64,000 nt of DNA from Streptomyces coacervatus (GTDB lineage: Bacteria; Actinomycetota; Actinomycetes; Streptomycetales; Streptomycetaceae). Every line of letters begins with the position of its first letter. Within the stretch, counting starts at the first letter, position 1. Under the pieces are notes generated by a model. The model did no database searches, was not told where the DNA came from, and saw nothing but the letters and a program-made list of their open reading frames with translations. The position numbers and the translations under genes are program-made. Of this stretch, positions 25,998-34,205 are shown piece by piece. Where the stretch lies: positions 225,817 to 289,816 of the forward strand of contig NZ_JARHTP010000014.1 of assembly GCF_029223485.1 (NCBI RefSeq), given 5' to 3'.

Positions 25998-26065
25998 GGG
26001 CCGGAGTCGGAGAGGGCTTGGAGCCCACGGTCGAACCGGCTGGGTCGATCACGGCATACGCGGCT
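25998..26065. other. Short intergenic segment
   Basis: No promoter or terminator is obvious in this stretch between the YrhB protein and the membrane-protein fragment. Confidence 0.3.
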
Positions 26066-26277
26066 CCAGTGACACCCAGGTGTGCGAAGGGATCTTCCGG
26101 TCCGACGACGGCAAGGTCGTCGACGACCTGGCGATCATCCGGGCAGAAGTGAAGCCGGGGAGCAAGGTCTCCGTGCAGCAGGACGGCGACTGGTACGTGC
26201 GGGTCAGACTCGGCGACATGACCCGGCGGATCGCGAGGGGCGAGTCCCTGCCCAGTTGCTGTGCGGGGACTCGATGA
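26066..26277 (+). pseudogene. Fragment of a membrane-protein gene related to 30347-30934
   Basis: The translation CEGIFRSDDGKVVDDLAIIR resembles CYGTFTSDDGKVKDLNAELR in the outer domain of the 195-residue membrane protein at 30347. Neither the upstream nor the downstream transmembrane helices are present. The coding bias is intact only over this segment, so it looks like an internal piece left by a deletion. Confidence 0.5.
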
Positions 26278-26468
26278 GTCACGGCATCGGCGTACGGAGC
26301 GAAGCACCGCGGCACCGTAGGTCTCATTCGACCCGTCAAGGTTCTCTCTGTCCTGGCCGCCCCAGCCCTGGCTCGGGTGATGCGAAGCCGCGGCGATCGA
26401 CGACGTCGGGGTTGCGGCTCACCTGGGGTCGAGTGGAGTAATTCCGGTACCTGTGTACGACTCAGCGG

Positions 26469-27047
26469 TCAGGGACAGAACGGTGGAAGGCCCGCCGGCC
26501 TTGGGGCCCGTCGCCGTATCGGCAATGCCCTCGCCTCCGCCCGCAGCAACCCGGCGCAAGCACACCGCGTGGCCACCCCGTTGGACGAACTCGCCCAGAT
26601 GCTCCCGTGATCCGGAGGCCCGCCGCTCACTCCCCGGCCCCCGGCTACCCGAGAGCGGTAGACGCGCCGCAGGCCGAGCAGTTCCGCGACGGCTTCCAGC
26701 CAGCGGGCGGTCTCCTCGTCGCCGTCGACCCCGTCGGCGGCGGTGGCCGCAGACTCCAGCCACGCGCGCACCGTGGACGCCGCCTCATCGCCCGGCACCG
26801 GCTCGCGCAGCTCGGCCGCGTACCGGACGCCCCCGCTGCGGACCACCTTGGCGAGGAAGGCCACCGCCCGTGGCTGGATGCCGAGGCGGTCCAGCAGGAC
26901 GGCGGCGCCGACCGCGCCGTCGCCGTAGAGGGCGGTGCGGTGCGGTCCGGTGAAGGAGAGGCCGTAACGCAGCATCGCCGGGATGTCCGATCGCGCCAAT
27001 TCGTCGTCGGTCCGGCCGACGGGAGAGGTCTGCGGCGCGGAGGTCAT
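26469..27047 (-). CDS. Protein of unknown function at the end of the peptidase-inhibitor operon
   Basis: The ATG at 27047 overlaps the stop of the inhibitor gene (ATGA). The 192-residue product has no signal peptide. Its first 150 residues (MLRYGLSFTGPHRTALYGDG onward) look like a compact alpha-helical cytoplasmic domain. The last roughly 40 residues are Cys/Arg/Ala-rich with weaker codon bias, so the natural stop may have been lost by a frameshift. No family is recognised. Confidence 0.55.
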   Translation of the reverse strand: MTSAPQTSPVGRTDDELARSDIPAMLRYGLSFTGPHRTALYGDGAVGAAVLLDRLGIQPRAVAFLAKVVRSGGVRYAAELREPVPGDEAASTVRAWLESAATAADGVDGDEETARWLEAVAELLGLRRVYRSRVAGGRGVSGGPPDHGSIWASSSNGVATRCACAGLLRAEARALPIRRRAPRPAGLPPFCP

Positions 27048-27532
27048 GGCTTCCTCACGGTGACGGTGTAGGTGTGGATGGTGGCCCGGTATTTCTTGGC
27101 GGGGGTGGGGCTGCCGCTTGGGACCGGGGACGGGGTGACGGGACCGCCGGCATCGCCGCCGCCGGTGCAGGCACCGCGCGGGCACTGGATGAGCCGGATC
27201 TTCGTCGTGCCCGGACCGACGGCCTTGAAGTCGAAGGAGTCCGTTCCGCTCCCGCTGCCGACCGCGTCGTCGTCGGCCTTGATCTCCTCCCGCTTGTCCG
27301 TCCTGCGGACGACGTCAGGGTCGGGCTTCGGCGCTGTTAGGTACCACCATTCCCCCATCGCGGTGTCGACCGGAACGGAGAGCGTGAACTCCTTCCCCTC
27401 ATCCACCTGTATGTCCTTCTCGCCCAGCTCGTAGGTGTCCGGCCCGGTGCTGCTGCCGCAGCCCGCGAGCACGGTCATCAGCAGGGCGGACAAGGCGGGC
27501 AGGGCGAGTCGGCGCAGGGTGGCGCTGGTCAT
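27044..27532 (-). CDS. Lipoprotein of the chagasin (I42) cysteine-peptidase-inhibitor family
   Basis: The 162-residue product has a lipoprotein signal with lipobox LAGC. The mature part follows the I42 pattern: VDEGKEFTLSVPVDTAMGEW with the first loop at GEWWYL, a Gly/Ser-rich second loop (GSGSGTDSFDFKAVGPGTTK) and a strand with IRLIQCPRG. Two cysteines there may pair. Chagasin-type inhibitors block papain-like cysteine peptidases. The gene begins 16 bases after a papain-like peptidase gene, so a membrane-anchored antidote is the natural reading. ATG 27532 is preferred to GTG 27541. Confidence 0.75.
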   Translation of the reverse strand: MTSATLRRLALPALSALLMTVLAGCGSSTGPDTYELGEKDIQVDEGKEFTLSVPVDTAMGEWWYLTAPKPDPDVVRRTDKREEIKADDDAVGSGSGTDSFDFKAVGPGTTKIRLIQCPRGACTGGGDAGGPVTPSPVPSGSPTPAKKYRATIHTYTVTVRKP

Positions 27533-27548
27533 GACGCTCACTTATCGG

Positions 27549-29147
27549 TTATCGGTCGGCGGGCAGGTGGACGGCGTACGCGTCGGGCATGCGGGAGTCG
27601 GAGGCCTTGTCCATGTGGCCGTTGACGAAGTCGTCCTCGCTGACCCAGGTCGTCTGGCCCCACGGGTTGTAGATCTGCAGCATGTCGCCCTCCTGGCCGA
27701 TCACCATCATCTGGTGTCCGACCCGGCCGTCCTTGTCGTGCCCCTCCACTTCGAAGGGGACGGGTTTGCCCTCGGCGACGGACTTCTCGATGTCCGGCAG
27801 CACGTCACGGCGCTCGTCCGCACCGCGAATCTGCTGGTACTCGTACTTGCTGCCGGTGTGCGGGCTGATCTCGTCGTTGGCGATCTCGTTCTGCCCGTCG
27901 CTGTCCATTCCGTCCGGAACGTCGGACCACCAGTGCAGGTAGTCGCCGTCGCCTTCCTCGTGCAGGCGCAGCTGTTCGTCGTGGAGACGGTGGCGGAAGG
28001 CGTCGGGGTCGTTCTCCTGCCCGGACGGTCCGCCGGTCAACTCCAGGGCGTAGAGGGGATCGACCATGGCGCGAGCGGTCACGGTGCTCGACGGCACACA
28101 GGTGTTGCCCTCCTGGGACCACTTCTCGTCGCCGAACCACTGGTAGTCGGTGTTGCGGTTCGACCCGTCCGGATTGAGCCCCTCGTCCACCTTGCTGTCG
28201 CCGGCCGTGACGATCGGGGTGAGATGCTGCTGAAGCCAGTACGGGTCCTTGCCGTGGATCTTGTCGCGGAACTGGCCGACCTCGTCCACGTCATAGCCCG
28301 CAGCCAGCGCCTTGACCAGATACGCCCGCTCCTGCGGCGTCTTGGCGTCCGCGAGCATCCGCTCGAAGCGGGCCTCGTCCTGCGCGTTCATCTTCTCCAT
28401 GAAACGGCCGGACCGTTCGAGGTCGTCGGCGGTCAGGAGTTCGTTCTGCTCCTGCGGGCCCCCGAACACGCCGACGTCGGCGAGGACGAGGCGGTCGGCG
28501 GCGGAGATGTTGTCGGTGTGCATGTGCCCGGCACGGGCCTCGGCCGCGTACTTGTTCAGCTCCCGCGCCGCCGCCCGCGCCGCGTCGTCCGCCTCCTGCG
28601 CGGCGGCGTAGAGCAGGTTGGCTCCCGTTCCCGCGATGTCCTGGGCCCGCTTGCGGTCGGCTTCCTCGTCGTCCGTCTCGACCATGTCGTCGAAGAAGCC
28701 GTCGTCGCCGCCGAGCATCGTGCGGGCCTTCTGCAGCTGCTCGCGGCCGTCGCCGTCCTTGGACTGGGCCGAGGTGAGCGCGTCACAGAGGTCGTAGAGG
28801 GCCTTGGACGCCTTACGGAACGCCTCGGCCATCTGCTCGGCGGAACGGCCGGCCGCCGCCACCACCTCGGCCGCCTTGGCGCCGGTGCTGCCCACCCACA
28901 CCGACGGAAGCCCTGACGCGGCTACCTTCTCGACCCGGTCCTGTACGTCCGCGGCATTGTCGGCCTGGCTCTTGTAGCGCTGGGCGATGGCGTCCAGGGT
29001 GCTCGGGGAACCGACCGGCGCGGAGACACCGAGGAGGTTGCCGATGGCCTCCAGGACCTCGTTCTTGCTGTCGGCCGACGCGAGGTCTCCCGTGAAACGG
29101 TCGATCTTTTCCTTGCGGTCGGTCGTGGATTCGCCTGCGTCGGCCAT
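27549..29147 (-). CDS. WXG-headed papain-like cysteine peptidase, T7SS effector
   Basis: The 532-residue protein has a helical N-terminal region with a W84-V-G86 turn (PSVWVGSTGAKA), a charged middle, and a C-terminal peptidase domain resembling C39-like enzymes. The active-site set is Cys350 in GNTCVPSSTVTARA, His478 in VGHQMMVIG and Asn494 in IYNPWG. It probably leaves the cell through the ESX system and cleaves protein or peptide targets. Upstream is a WXG-like gene (112 bases away) and downstream a chagasin-like inhibitor, giving a full effector-immunity operon. ATG 29147 has no strong site; an earlier start adds 16 residues. Confidence 0.75.
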   Translation of the reverse strand: MADAGESTTDRKEKIDRFTGDLASADSKNEVLEAIGNLLGVSAPVGSPSTLDAIAQRYKSQADNAADVQDRVEKVAASGLPSVWVGSTGAKAAEVVAAAGRSAEQMAEAFRKASKALYDLCDALTSAQSKDGDGREQLQKARTMLGGDDGFFDDMVETDDEEADRKRAQDIAGTGANLLYAAAQEADDAARAAARELNKYAAEARAGHMHTDNISAADRLVLADVGVFGGPQEQNELLTADDLERSGRFMEKMNAQDEARFERMLADAKTPQERAYLVKALAAGYDVDEVGQFRDKIHGKDPYWLQQHLTPIVTAGDSKVDEGLNPDGSNRNTDYQWFGDEKWSQEGNTCVPSSTVTARAMVDPLYALELTGGPSGQENDPDAFRHRLHDEQLRLHEEGDGDYLHWWSDVPDGMDSDGQNEIANDEISPHTGSKYEYQQIRGADERRDVLPDIEKSVAEGKPVPFEVEGHDKDGRVGHQMMVIGQEGDMLQIYNPWGQTTWVSEDDFVNGHMDKASDSRMPDAYAVHLPADR

Positions 29148-29259
29148 GTGGTGAGAGCCCCGCTGTTCTTGCTCAGGTGTCAGGTGGAAGCGCACACCCT
29201 CGGTCGGGTGCGCGCGGTCGCCGGTGTGTCGATCTGCGTGGCGTGCGTGCGCCGGTCCG

Positions 29260-29745
29260 TCAGTCGAAGTCGGCGAGGCTCGGCGGAGGCCCGCCCGGGG
29301 CGGGCTGGGTGCCGATGGGCGGCTCGCCGAGGGCTGCGGGGCGCGCGCCCGGGGTAAGGGCCGTGGTCGTCCCCGAGTGGGCAGAGGCAGCGGCAGGTGC
29401 GGGCATGGTCGTCAGGCCGCCGTCCGCGCCCGCGGAGTGCAGGGCGAGGATGGTGTCGTGGTCGGCGCTCTCGTAGTTCCGCTGGGAGGTGCCGACCTTG
29501 TCCGCGAGTTCGTGCAGCGCGGCTTCCAGCGTCTTCGCCTCGGCCTGCCAGGCGGCGGCGAAGTTGTCGTACGCGGGGCCGGAGTCCGAGCCGCCGAGAG
29601 CGTCCGGTGTGTAACACATGTGGTCTTCCACAGCCTTGCGTATGGCGCCGACGTCGGTGCCTGCCCGGTCGAGCTTTCCGGCCTCGCCGTCCATGCCGCT
29701 CGCGTCGATCCTGTAGCCGTCCGAGCCCGAGCCCGCACCGGACAT
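29260..29745 (-). CDS. WXG100-like partner of the cysteine peptidase
   Basis: The 161-residue product starts at ATG 29745 behind a run of six G. The helical core contains FAAAWQAEAKTLEAAL in place of WXG and NYESADHD, which matches YxxxD. A Pro/Ala/Gly-rich tail follows. It is the first gene of the peptidase operon and probably acts as secretion partner. Confidence 0.65.
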   Translation of the reverse strand: MSGAGSGSDGYRIDASGMDGEAGKLDRAGTDVGAIRKAVEDHMCYTPDALGGSDSGPAYDNFAAAWQAEAKTLEAALHELADKVGTSQRNYESADHDTILALHSAGADGGLTTMPAPAAASAHSGTTTALTPGARPAALGEPPIGTQPAPGGPPPSLADFD

Positions 29746-29884
29746 GCTGCCCGCCCCCCTGGTCTGAACGGCTGAACACCCCCGTGGCAGTCCAGGCCTT
29801 CTGGCCAGGGATGATACCTGATCTTGTGTCATGAGCACGTGGCCTCACGTGCCGCTGTCCGGGCCGAACGGACCGGGCTTCCGC

Positions 29885-30135
29885 CTCGGCGTCGTACCCG
29901 AGCGTTTCGGGCCCTGCTTGCCGCGATCGACCGGTGAACGCCCGGCGGCATCGCCGCCGCCGCGGGCTTTGGTGACGGAGCCAATGGACGGCGATCTGTT
30001 CCAGGACGAGGCGAACGATGCGGTCGTAGGACTCCAGCACGATCTGCCTGAGTTCGGCGAAGACACCGAGCCTGATCCACTCGTCGCGACGGTTGCGGAT
30101 CGTGGTGGCCGGGCAGGCCGCGCCGGCGATCGGAG
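29885..30135 (-). pseudogene. Frameshifted internal relic of an IS5-type transposase
   Basis: Read leftward, one frame gives TTIRNRRDEWIRLGVFAELR then QIVLESYDRIVRLVLEQIAV, and after a frameshift another gives SVTKARGGGDAAGRSPVDRG then KQGPKRSGT. These match consecutive parts of a Streptomyces IS5-family transposase (RRRRDEWIRLGVF...LEAYDRIVGLVLD...VTKAPGGGEAAGRSPVDRGKQG). The beginning, the end and both inverted repeats are missing. Confidence 0.75.
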
Positions 30136-30346
30136 CGCTGCCCTGGAGTACTACAACCGCACCCCTGCCCACCACCGCATGGAGATCCGCCGCCCGAAAA
30201 TCGCGGCGTTCGCGCACCCCGGGCCGTCATCTCCCCGTCGTCCGCGGGGTTGGGCGCGGTGGACTTCCACTCGGTTGTGAACGTTCGGACGTATGGGGGC
30301 GCTCCAGGAACACAGCCGGCATCGCGCTGGGCCCTCCGTCAGGAGG

Positions 30347-30934
30347 TCACGAGAAGAACACCACCAGCAGGCTGACCACGAGGCCGAGCACGCCCACCGC
30401 GACCGTCACCAAGCAGGTGCGGAACAGGCCTTGGCTCTCCGACTGCCCGTACGGGAAGCCGGTGACGGCGGCGAAGATGCCGATGGCCAGGGCGATCAGG
30501 GCGCCGAACCACCATGCGCAGCCGAGGGCGATGGCGTGGACCCAGCCGTGGTCCTGCATGTAGGAGATGTCGCTGGTCCTGCGGGCCTCGATGAGGTGGC
30601 CGCGCTGGTACAAGGCATCGCTGCGGAGCTCGGCGTTGAGGTCCTTGACCTTGCCGTCGTCGGAGGTGAAGGTGCCGTAGCACCACCTGGTCTTGGTCTT
30701 CTTCCGCGAACTCGAACTGCTCGACGAGCTGCGGTACTTGTAGTCGACCGTGCAGGTCTCGACGGTGAGCTTGCCCGGCGTGGACGTCGCGTAGCGGACG
30801 GGGCCGAGGTAGGCGCCCAGGCCCAGGAGGACGACGCCCACGAGGATCAGGCCGGCGCCGATGAGGCGGCCGAGGTTCGTTCGGTCGCCCTGGGCGGCGG
30901 CGTTCGGCGCGGCGTTCCCGCGTACTTGGGTCAT
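30347..30934 (-). CDS. Three-helix membrane protein with an extracytoplasmic loop domain
   Basis: The 195-residue product starts at ATG 30934 behind GAGGAAC. A transmembrane helix (LIGAGLILVGVVLLGLGAYL) is followed by about 80 outer residues with a Ser run and two cysteines, then two C-terminal helices. The topology resembles DUF3592-type proteins, with low confidence. The adjacent gene at 31032 has the same plan (helix, outer loop with two cysteines, two helices) and 26066-26277 is a fragment of a third. A membrane immunity or signalling role is possible. Confidence 0.6.
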   Translation of the reverse strand: MTQVRGNAAPNAAAQGDRTNLGRLIGAGLILVGVVLLGLGAYLGPVRYATSTPGKLTVETCTVDYKYRSSSSSSSSRKKTKTRWCYGTFTSDDGKVKDLNAELRSDALYQRGHLIEARRTSDISYMQDHGWVHAIALGCAWWFGALIALAIGIFAAVTGFPYGQSESQGLFRTCLVTVAVGVLGLVVSLLVVFFS

Positions 30935-31031
30935 TGAGGGTTCCTCAGAACTCAGAAGCCGGACATCGGATTCGGATCAGAAGCCGGACATCAGATGGGG
31001 AATTACGGCGTGCGGCGTGCGGCTTACGGCG

Positions 31032-31613
31032 TCATACGACGAGTGCGCAGACGAGTGCTGTAAGTGCGCCGATGACGAACAGGCCACCCAGCGCGGGGCC
31101 CGCCACCCTCTGGGCCGGCAGCCGCTGCCAGGAGGCCGCGAGGCCCGGGCCGTTTCGGGTGCCGAAGCCCGTCAGGAGGCAGAAGATGCCGAATGTCAGC
31201 AAGGAGAGGCAGAACGCGAGAATCGCGATGTCCTTTCCTGGGGCACGGTCTTCCGGGAGCTCGAAGGTGTCATCCGCTTGTACGACACCGATTTTCGCGC
31301 CGTTCTCCAAACGTGAGGACGTTTCCACCGTCACGTCTTTGTACGTGGCTCCACCGCTCTGTGCCGTCCAGGTACCAGTGCAGCTGAACTTGAGTTCGGT
31401 TGTTCGCCTGTGCGTGCCGTAGCGAGTCTTCGTGTGCGCTTCGCATGAAGAAACAGTGAGGGTTCCGTCCGTGCCCTCGCCGGCGAGTTCGCTACGGAGC
31501 TCCGGAACCGTCACCACGGCGACGACGGCGGCCAGAAGGATCAGTCCCAGGCCGAGGAGCCTTCCCAGCCACAGGGCCCCTGTACTGCGGTAACTCGGCT
31601 GTGTTGACACCAC
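31032..31613 (-). CDS. Three-helix membrane protein related to its downstream neighbour
   Basis: The product of about 193 residues begins at GTG 31613 (a second GTG follows at 31610), with a G run upstream. One helix (LLGLGLILLAAVVAVVTV) precedes an outer loop with two cysteines (VSSCEAHTKTRYGT and KFSCTGTW), and two helices end the protein. Topology and the spacing of the cysteines parallel the 195-residue protein downstream, so the two are probably diverged paralogues in one operon. No enzymatic motif is seen. Confidence 0.6.
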   Translation of the reverse strand: MVSTQPSYRSTGALWLGRLLGLGLILLAAVVAVVTVPELRSELAGEGTDGTLTVSSCEAHTKTRYGTHRRTTELKFSCTGTWTAQSGGATYKDVTVETSSRLENGAKIGVVQADDTFELPEDRAPGKDIAILAFCLSLLTFGIFCLLTGFGTRNGPGLAASWQRLPAQRVAGPALGGLFVIGALTALVCALVV

Positions 31614-31737
31614 TGTTGACGCCCCCCTGGGAAACTTGACGATCTCTTGACCAACCGGCTGGTGGAGCCGTGTGCGAGGAGTCTAAGGTATCGGCCTGTC
31701 GTCCAATATGAACTGCAGCAAAGAGTCCGGGGGAGCA

Positions 31738-32073
31738 GTGGAGTTCGGCACCTTTGACGTCGACACGTCGGTACTGAAGAAACAAGGAGAGAACTTCGCC
31801 GAGCTCGGGGGTGATTTCTCGAAAGCCTCCAAGAAGCTTCAGGATGATCTCGACGGGCTGGGTGAGCCGTGGGAGGACGCGGACTTCGGGGAGATCTTCG
31901 GTCAGGTCTACACGCCAATTCGTGACGGAATCTTCACGTCGATGGACAGCCTTGCGGAACGGCTCTCACGGATCGGTCACAACCTCGAGGACATGGCCCG
32001 CAATTACGATGACTCGGACGCGTCGAACAGTGGCCAGTTGAACGGGATCATCAGCGAAGTCGGCAAACTCTGA
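31738..32073 (+). CDS. WXG100-like protein
   Basis: The 111-residue helical product begins at a GTG behind GGGGGAGCA. Its central turn is GEPWEDADFGEIFGQVY and RNYDDSDAS near the end provides YxxxD-type residues. The protein at 47091-47492 shares the turn and following helix (PWGDDDIAEKFGVAYEGLRD, SLAERL), so they are paralogues. It starts a plus-strand module with the CpnT-like domain protein and a small helical protein. Confidence 0.7.
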   Translation: MEFGTFDVDTSVLKKQGENFAELGGDFSKASKKLQDDLDGLGEPWEDADFGEIFGQVYTPIRDGIFTSMDSLAERLSRIGHNLEDMARNYDDSDASNSGQLNGIISEVGKL

Positions 32074-32145
32074 AACGCCGCGCTTGGCGAACTCCAAGCG
32101 CATGACGAACTCCAAGCACATAACGGGGATAACGGGGCTATTGGC

Positions 32146-33303
32146 ATGGCGCTCACACTGCCCAGCGAACTTGTCTGGGTGCTCGACCTCCTCGGCTACT
32201 CCTGGCCCGAGGCCGACGAAGACGCACTGCACCAGGTCGCCGAGGCCTGGCGGAGCTTCGGCAAGGATCTCGACAAGATCCAGACGGACGGCGAGGGCTT
32301 CGCGCGCACCGTCGTCGCGAGCAACGCCGGTACGGCCGTCGACAAGTTCAGCAAGGAGTGGGGCGCCTATACAGGCGCGAACGGCCAGGACAGCTACATC
32401 CCGGATGCGAAGACCGCGTGCGAAGTGATCGCCTTCGCCTTCGACGCGGCCGCGATCGCGGTCCTCACGGCGAAGCTGTCCGTGATCGCCCAACTCATCG
32501 CCCTGGCCGTGGAGATCATCGCGGCGCAGGCGTCTGCCCCCTTCACCTTCGGACTCTCCGAGGTCGGTGCGCTGGGCGCGACCCAGGCCACGCGGGTGAT
32601 CGTCCGGGAGCTGCTCAACAAGCTCAAGACGGAGGTCATGCAGGCGATCACCAAGGCCATGGAGCACGCCACCATGGACGCCCTCAAGAAGATCGCCAAG
32701 GAGCAGCTCGAGAAGATCACCAAGGAGAAGGTCAAGCAGTTCGCCAAGGACAAGATCAAGGAAGAGGCGAAGCAGTTCGTCCAGGAGAAGGTGGTGGACG
32801 CGGCCAAGGAGAAGGCCAAGGAAGCCGCCGTCGGAATGGCGCAGAACATCGCCCAGCAGAGCATCGAGGCCCACTTCGACGAGCGGTCCGGCATCGACCT
32901 CTCAGAGACGACGGACGTCGCCAAGAAGGCGGGCAGCGACTACCTGGACGGCCTCAAGAACGAGGTCAAGGGCGGCGAGGGATCGACCCTCGCCGGCTAC
33001 GCGGACGTGCAGGGGCACGTGGACAACGCCGTGGACCAGGCGACGGAGAAGGTCACCGGGGCGGTCGGGGATCGCGTACAGCACGGTGTCGACGCGCTGT
33101 CCGGACACGGTGGCAGCACCGGGGAGTCGTCCGACGGGGCGGCCGAGTCCAACACCTCCGACTCCGCCGCCGGTTCCTCGAACAGCACCACCACGCAGGC
33201 GTCCCACTCCAACAGGCCGGCAGCCGCCGCCTCCGCCTCGCGCTCCGGTTCCTCGCACGGCGGCGGGAACGCGCAGGACTGGGCTCGTAACGAATTCGGG
33301 TAA
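32146..33303 (+). CDS. CpnT-like WXG N-terminal domain protein without a toxin domain
   Basis: The 385-residue protein starts MALTLPSELVWVLDLLGYSW, the same opening as the large toxin at 45248 (MLPNELEWVLEMLGYNW), and both share the core APFTFGLSEVGALGATQA. This resembles the N-terminal region of mycobacterial CpnT. A long Lys/Glu/Ala-rich coiled coil and a Ser-rich tail follow, but no C-terminal enzyme. It may be a stand-alone structural partner or an effector that has lost its warhead. Confidence 0.7.
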   Translation: MALTLPSELVWVLDLLGYSWPEADEDALHQVAEAWRSFGKDLDKIQTDGEGFARTVVASNAGTAVDKFSKEWGAYTGANGQDSYIPDAKTACEVIAFAFDAAAIAVLTAKLSVIAQLIALAVEIIAAQASAPFTFGLSEVGALGATQATRVIVRELLNKLKTEVMQAITKAMEHATMDALKKIAKEQLEKITKEKVKQFAKDKIKEEAKQFVQEKVVDAAKEKAKEAAVGMAQNIAQQSIEAHFDERSGIDLSETTDVAKKAGSDYLDGLKNEVKGGEGSTLAGYADVQGHVDNAVDQATEKVTGAVGDRVQHGVDALSGHGGSTGESSDGAAESNTSDSAAGSSNSTTTQASHSNRPAAAASASRSGSSHGGGNAQDWARNEFG

Positions 33304-33401
33304 CCCCCAGCCCACCTCACCTCCGCCGCTTTTCGTCGACCTCCACTTCCAACAAGCCGTAACCGCCGTAACCGCTGTAACAGGAAGGACGTACCGCACC
33401 C

Positions 33402-33794
33402 ATGACCGCGGACCGGGAGATCCAGGACGAGGAACTCATGGGGATCGCCCAGGACCCCGAACAGGCCCTGCGGCTGCGCCGCTCCCTGCGCACCATCGCG
33501 GGTGCGACCTCGCTCGACCCGGCGCTGCGTGACATGGCGCGTTCGGTGCTGAGCGGGGACGTCGACGTCAAGGACGCCTTCCAGGACCCGCGTTACACCG
33601 AGGCCGTCTACCAGCGGCTCCACGAGATGCGCCGGGCGGCCGAGGACCAGACGTACGCGGAACGCCAGCAGTCCAAGGGGCAGTTCGGGGAGTGGGACGC
33701 GCGGCAGCAGGCGGACCTGGACCGCGAGCGTGCGGAGCGGGACGCACCGGTGCACGGTTCCGGCGGGGGCGGCGGGCGGTCGGCTCGGCGCTGA
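33402..33794 (+). CDS. Small helical protein following the CpnT-like domain gene
   Basis: The 130-residue product has a helical core (LDPALRDMARSVLSGDVDVK, DAFQDPRY) and a charged Gln/Arg-rich tail. The protein at 46218-46652 shares the core pattern (KDLQDAAKKLLSGRLPLRDA, MDDPAV). Both genes sit next to a gene with the CpnT-like domain, so they probably belong to the same secretion module. No signal peptide; role unknown. Confidence 0.65.
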   Translation: MTADREIQDEELMGIAQDPEQALRLRRSLRTIAGATSLDPALRDMARSVLSGDVDVKDAFQDPRYTEAVYQRLHEMRRAAEDQTYAERQQSKGQFGEWDARQQADLDRERAERDAPVHGSGGGGGRSARR

Positions 33795-33841
33795 GGGATG
33801 CCCGCGCGGTGCCGTCTGGGCTCCGGTGGGTGCCACCCCGA

Positions 33842-33866
33842 ACAAGACGGCGTGACTCCGTCTTGT
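33842..33866 (+). terminator. Probable terminator of the 31738-33794 module
   Basis: A perfect 9-bp stem (33842-33850 with 33858-33866, loop CGTGACT) lies 47 bases after the last stop of the plus-strand module. Confidence 0.6.
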
Positions 33867-34205
33867 ACGTTGCCGCAAGGCGGTCAGCGCCTGACCGTCA
33901 TTCCGGCGGTGGGCACGGGCACAGTTCACGCCACGCTACGGAGTGCTGCCAGCACCGCAATGCTCCCCAGAGAACACACAAAGGCGAGTGCCAAGTGCTT
34001 GCCACTACGGCGACGGGTGGCCATCAGCAGTTTGGGTGCCGTGCTCGCCCGCAGTGGTCGTACCCGCTGGGCGTTTTGGGGCACCTGTGCCGCCGTGGCG
34101 TTGGCGAGTCTCGGCGACAACTCTGCGCTGTGTGCGTTCCGTCGAGGCATGGGGAACACAGGCCGGCGCCCGGGCTGCCGACCGGGACCGGCACCTGGTG
34201 ACGAG
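33867..34205. other. Convergent intergenic stretch
   Basis: About 340 bases between convergent genes. A 32-residue minus-strand frame at 33926-34024 encodes RRRSGKHLALAFVCSLGSIA, which looks like a basic start plus a membrane helix, but it has no ribosome binding site and weak coding bias, so I do not call it a gene. Confidence 0.3.

Noticed and set aside
17723..30135. A single composite transposon spanning the relics
   Set aside because: The three relics differ in part, orientation or family, and no matching terminal inverted repeats or target duplications were seen.
33926..34024. A 32-residue membrane micro-protein on the minus strand
   Set aside because: No ribosome binding site and weak coding bias; only the hydrophobic stretch supports it.
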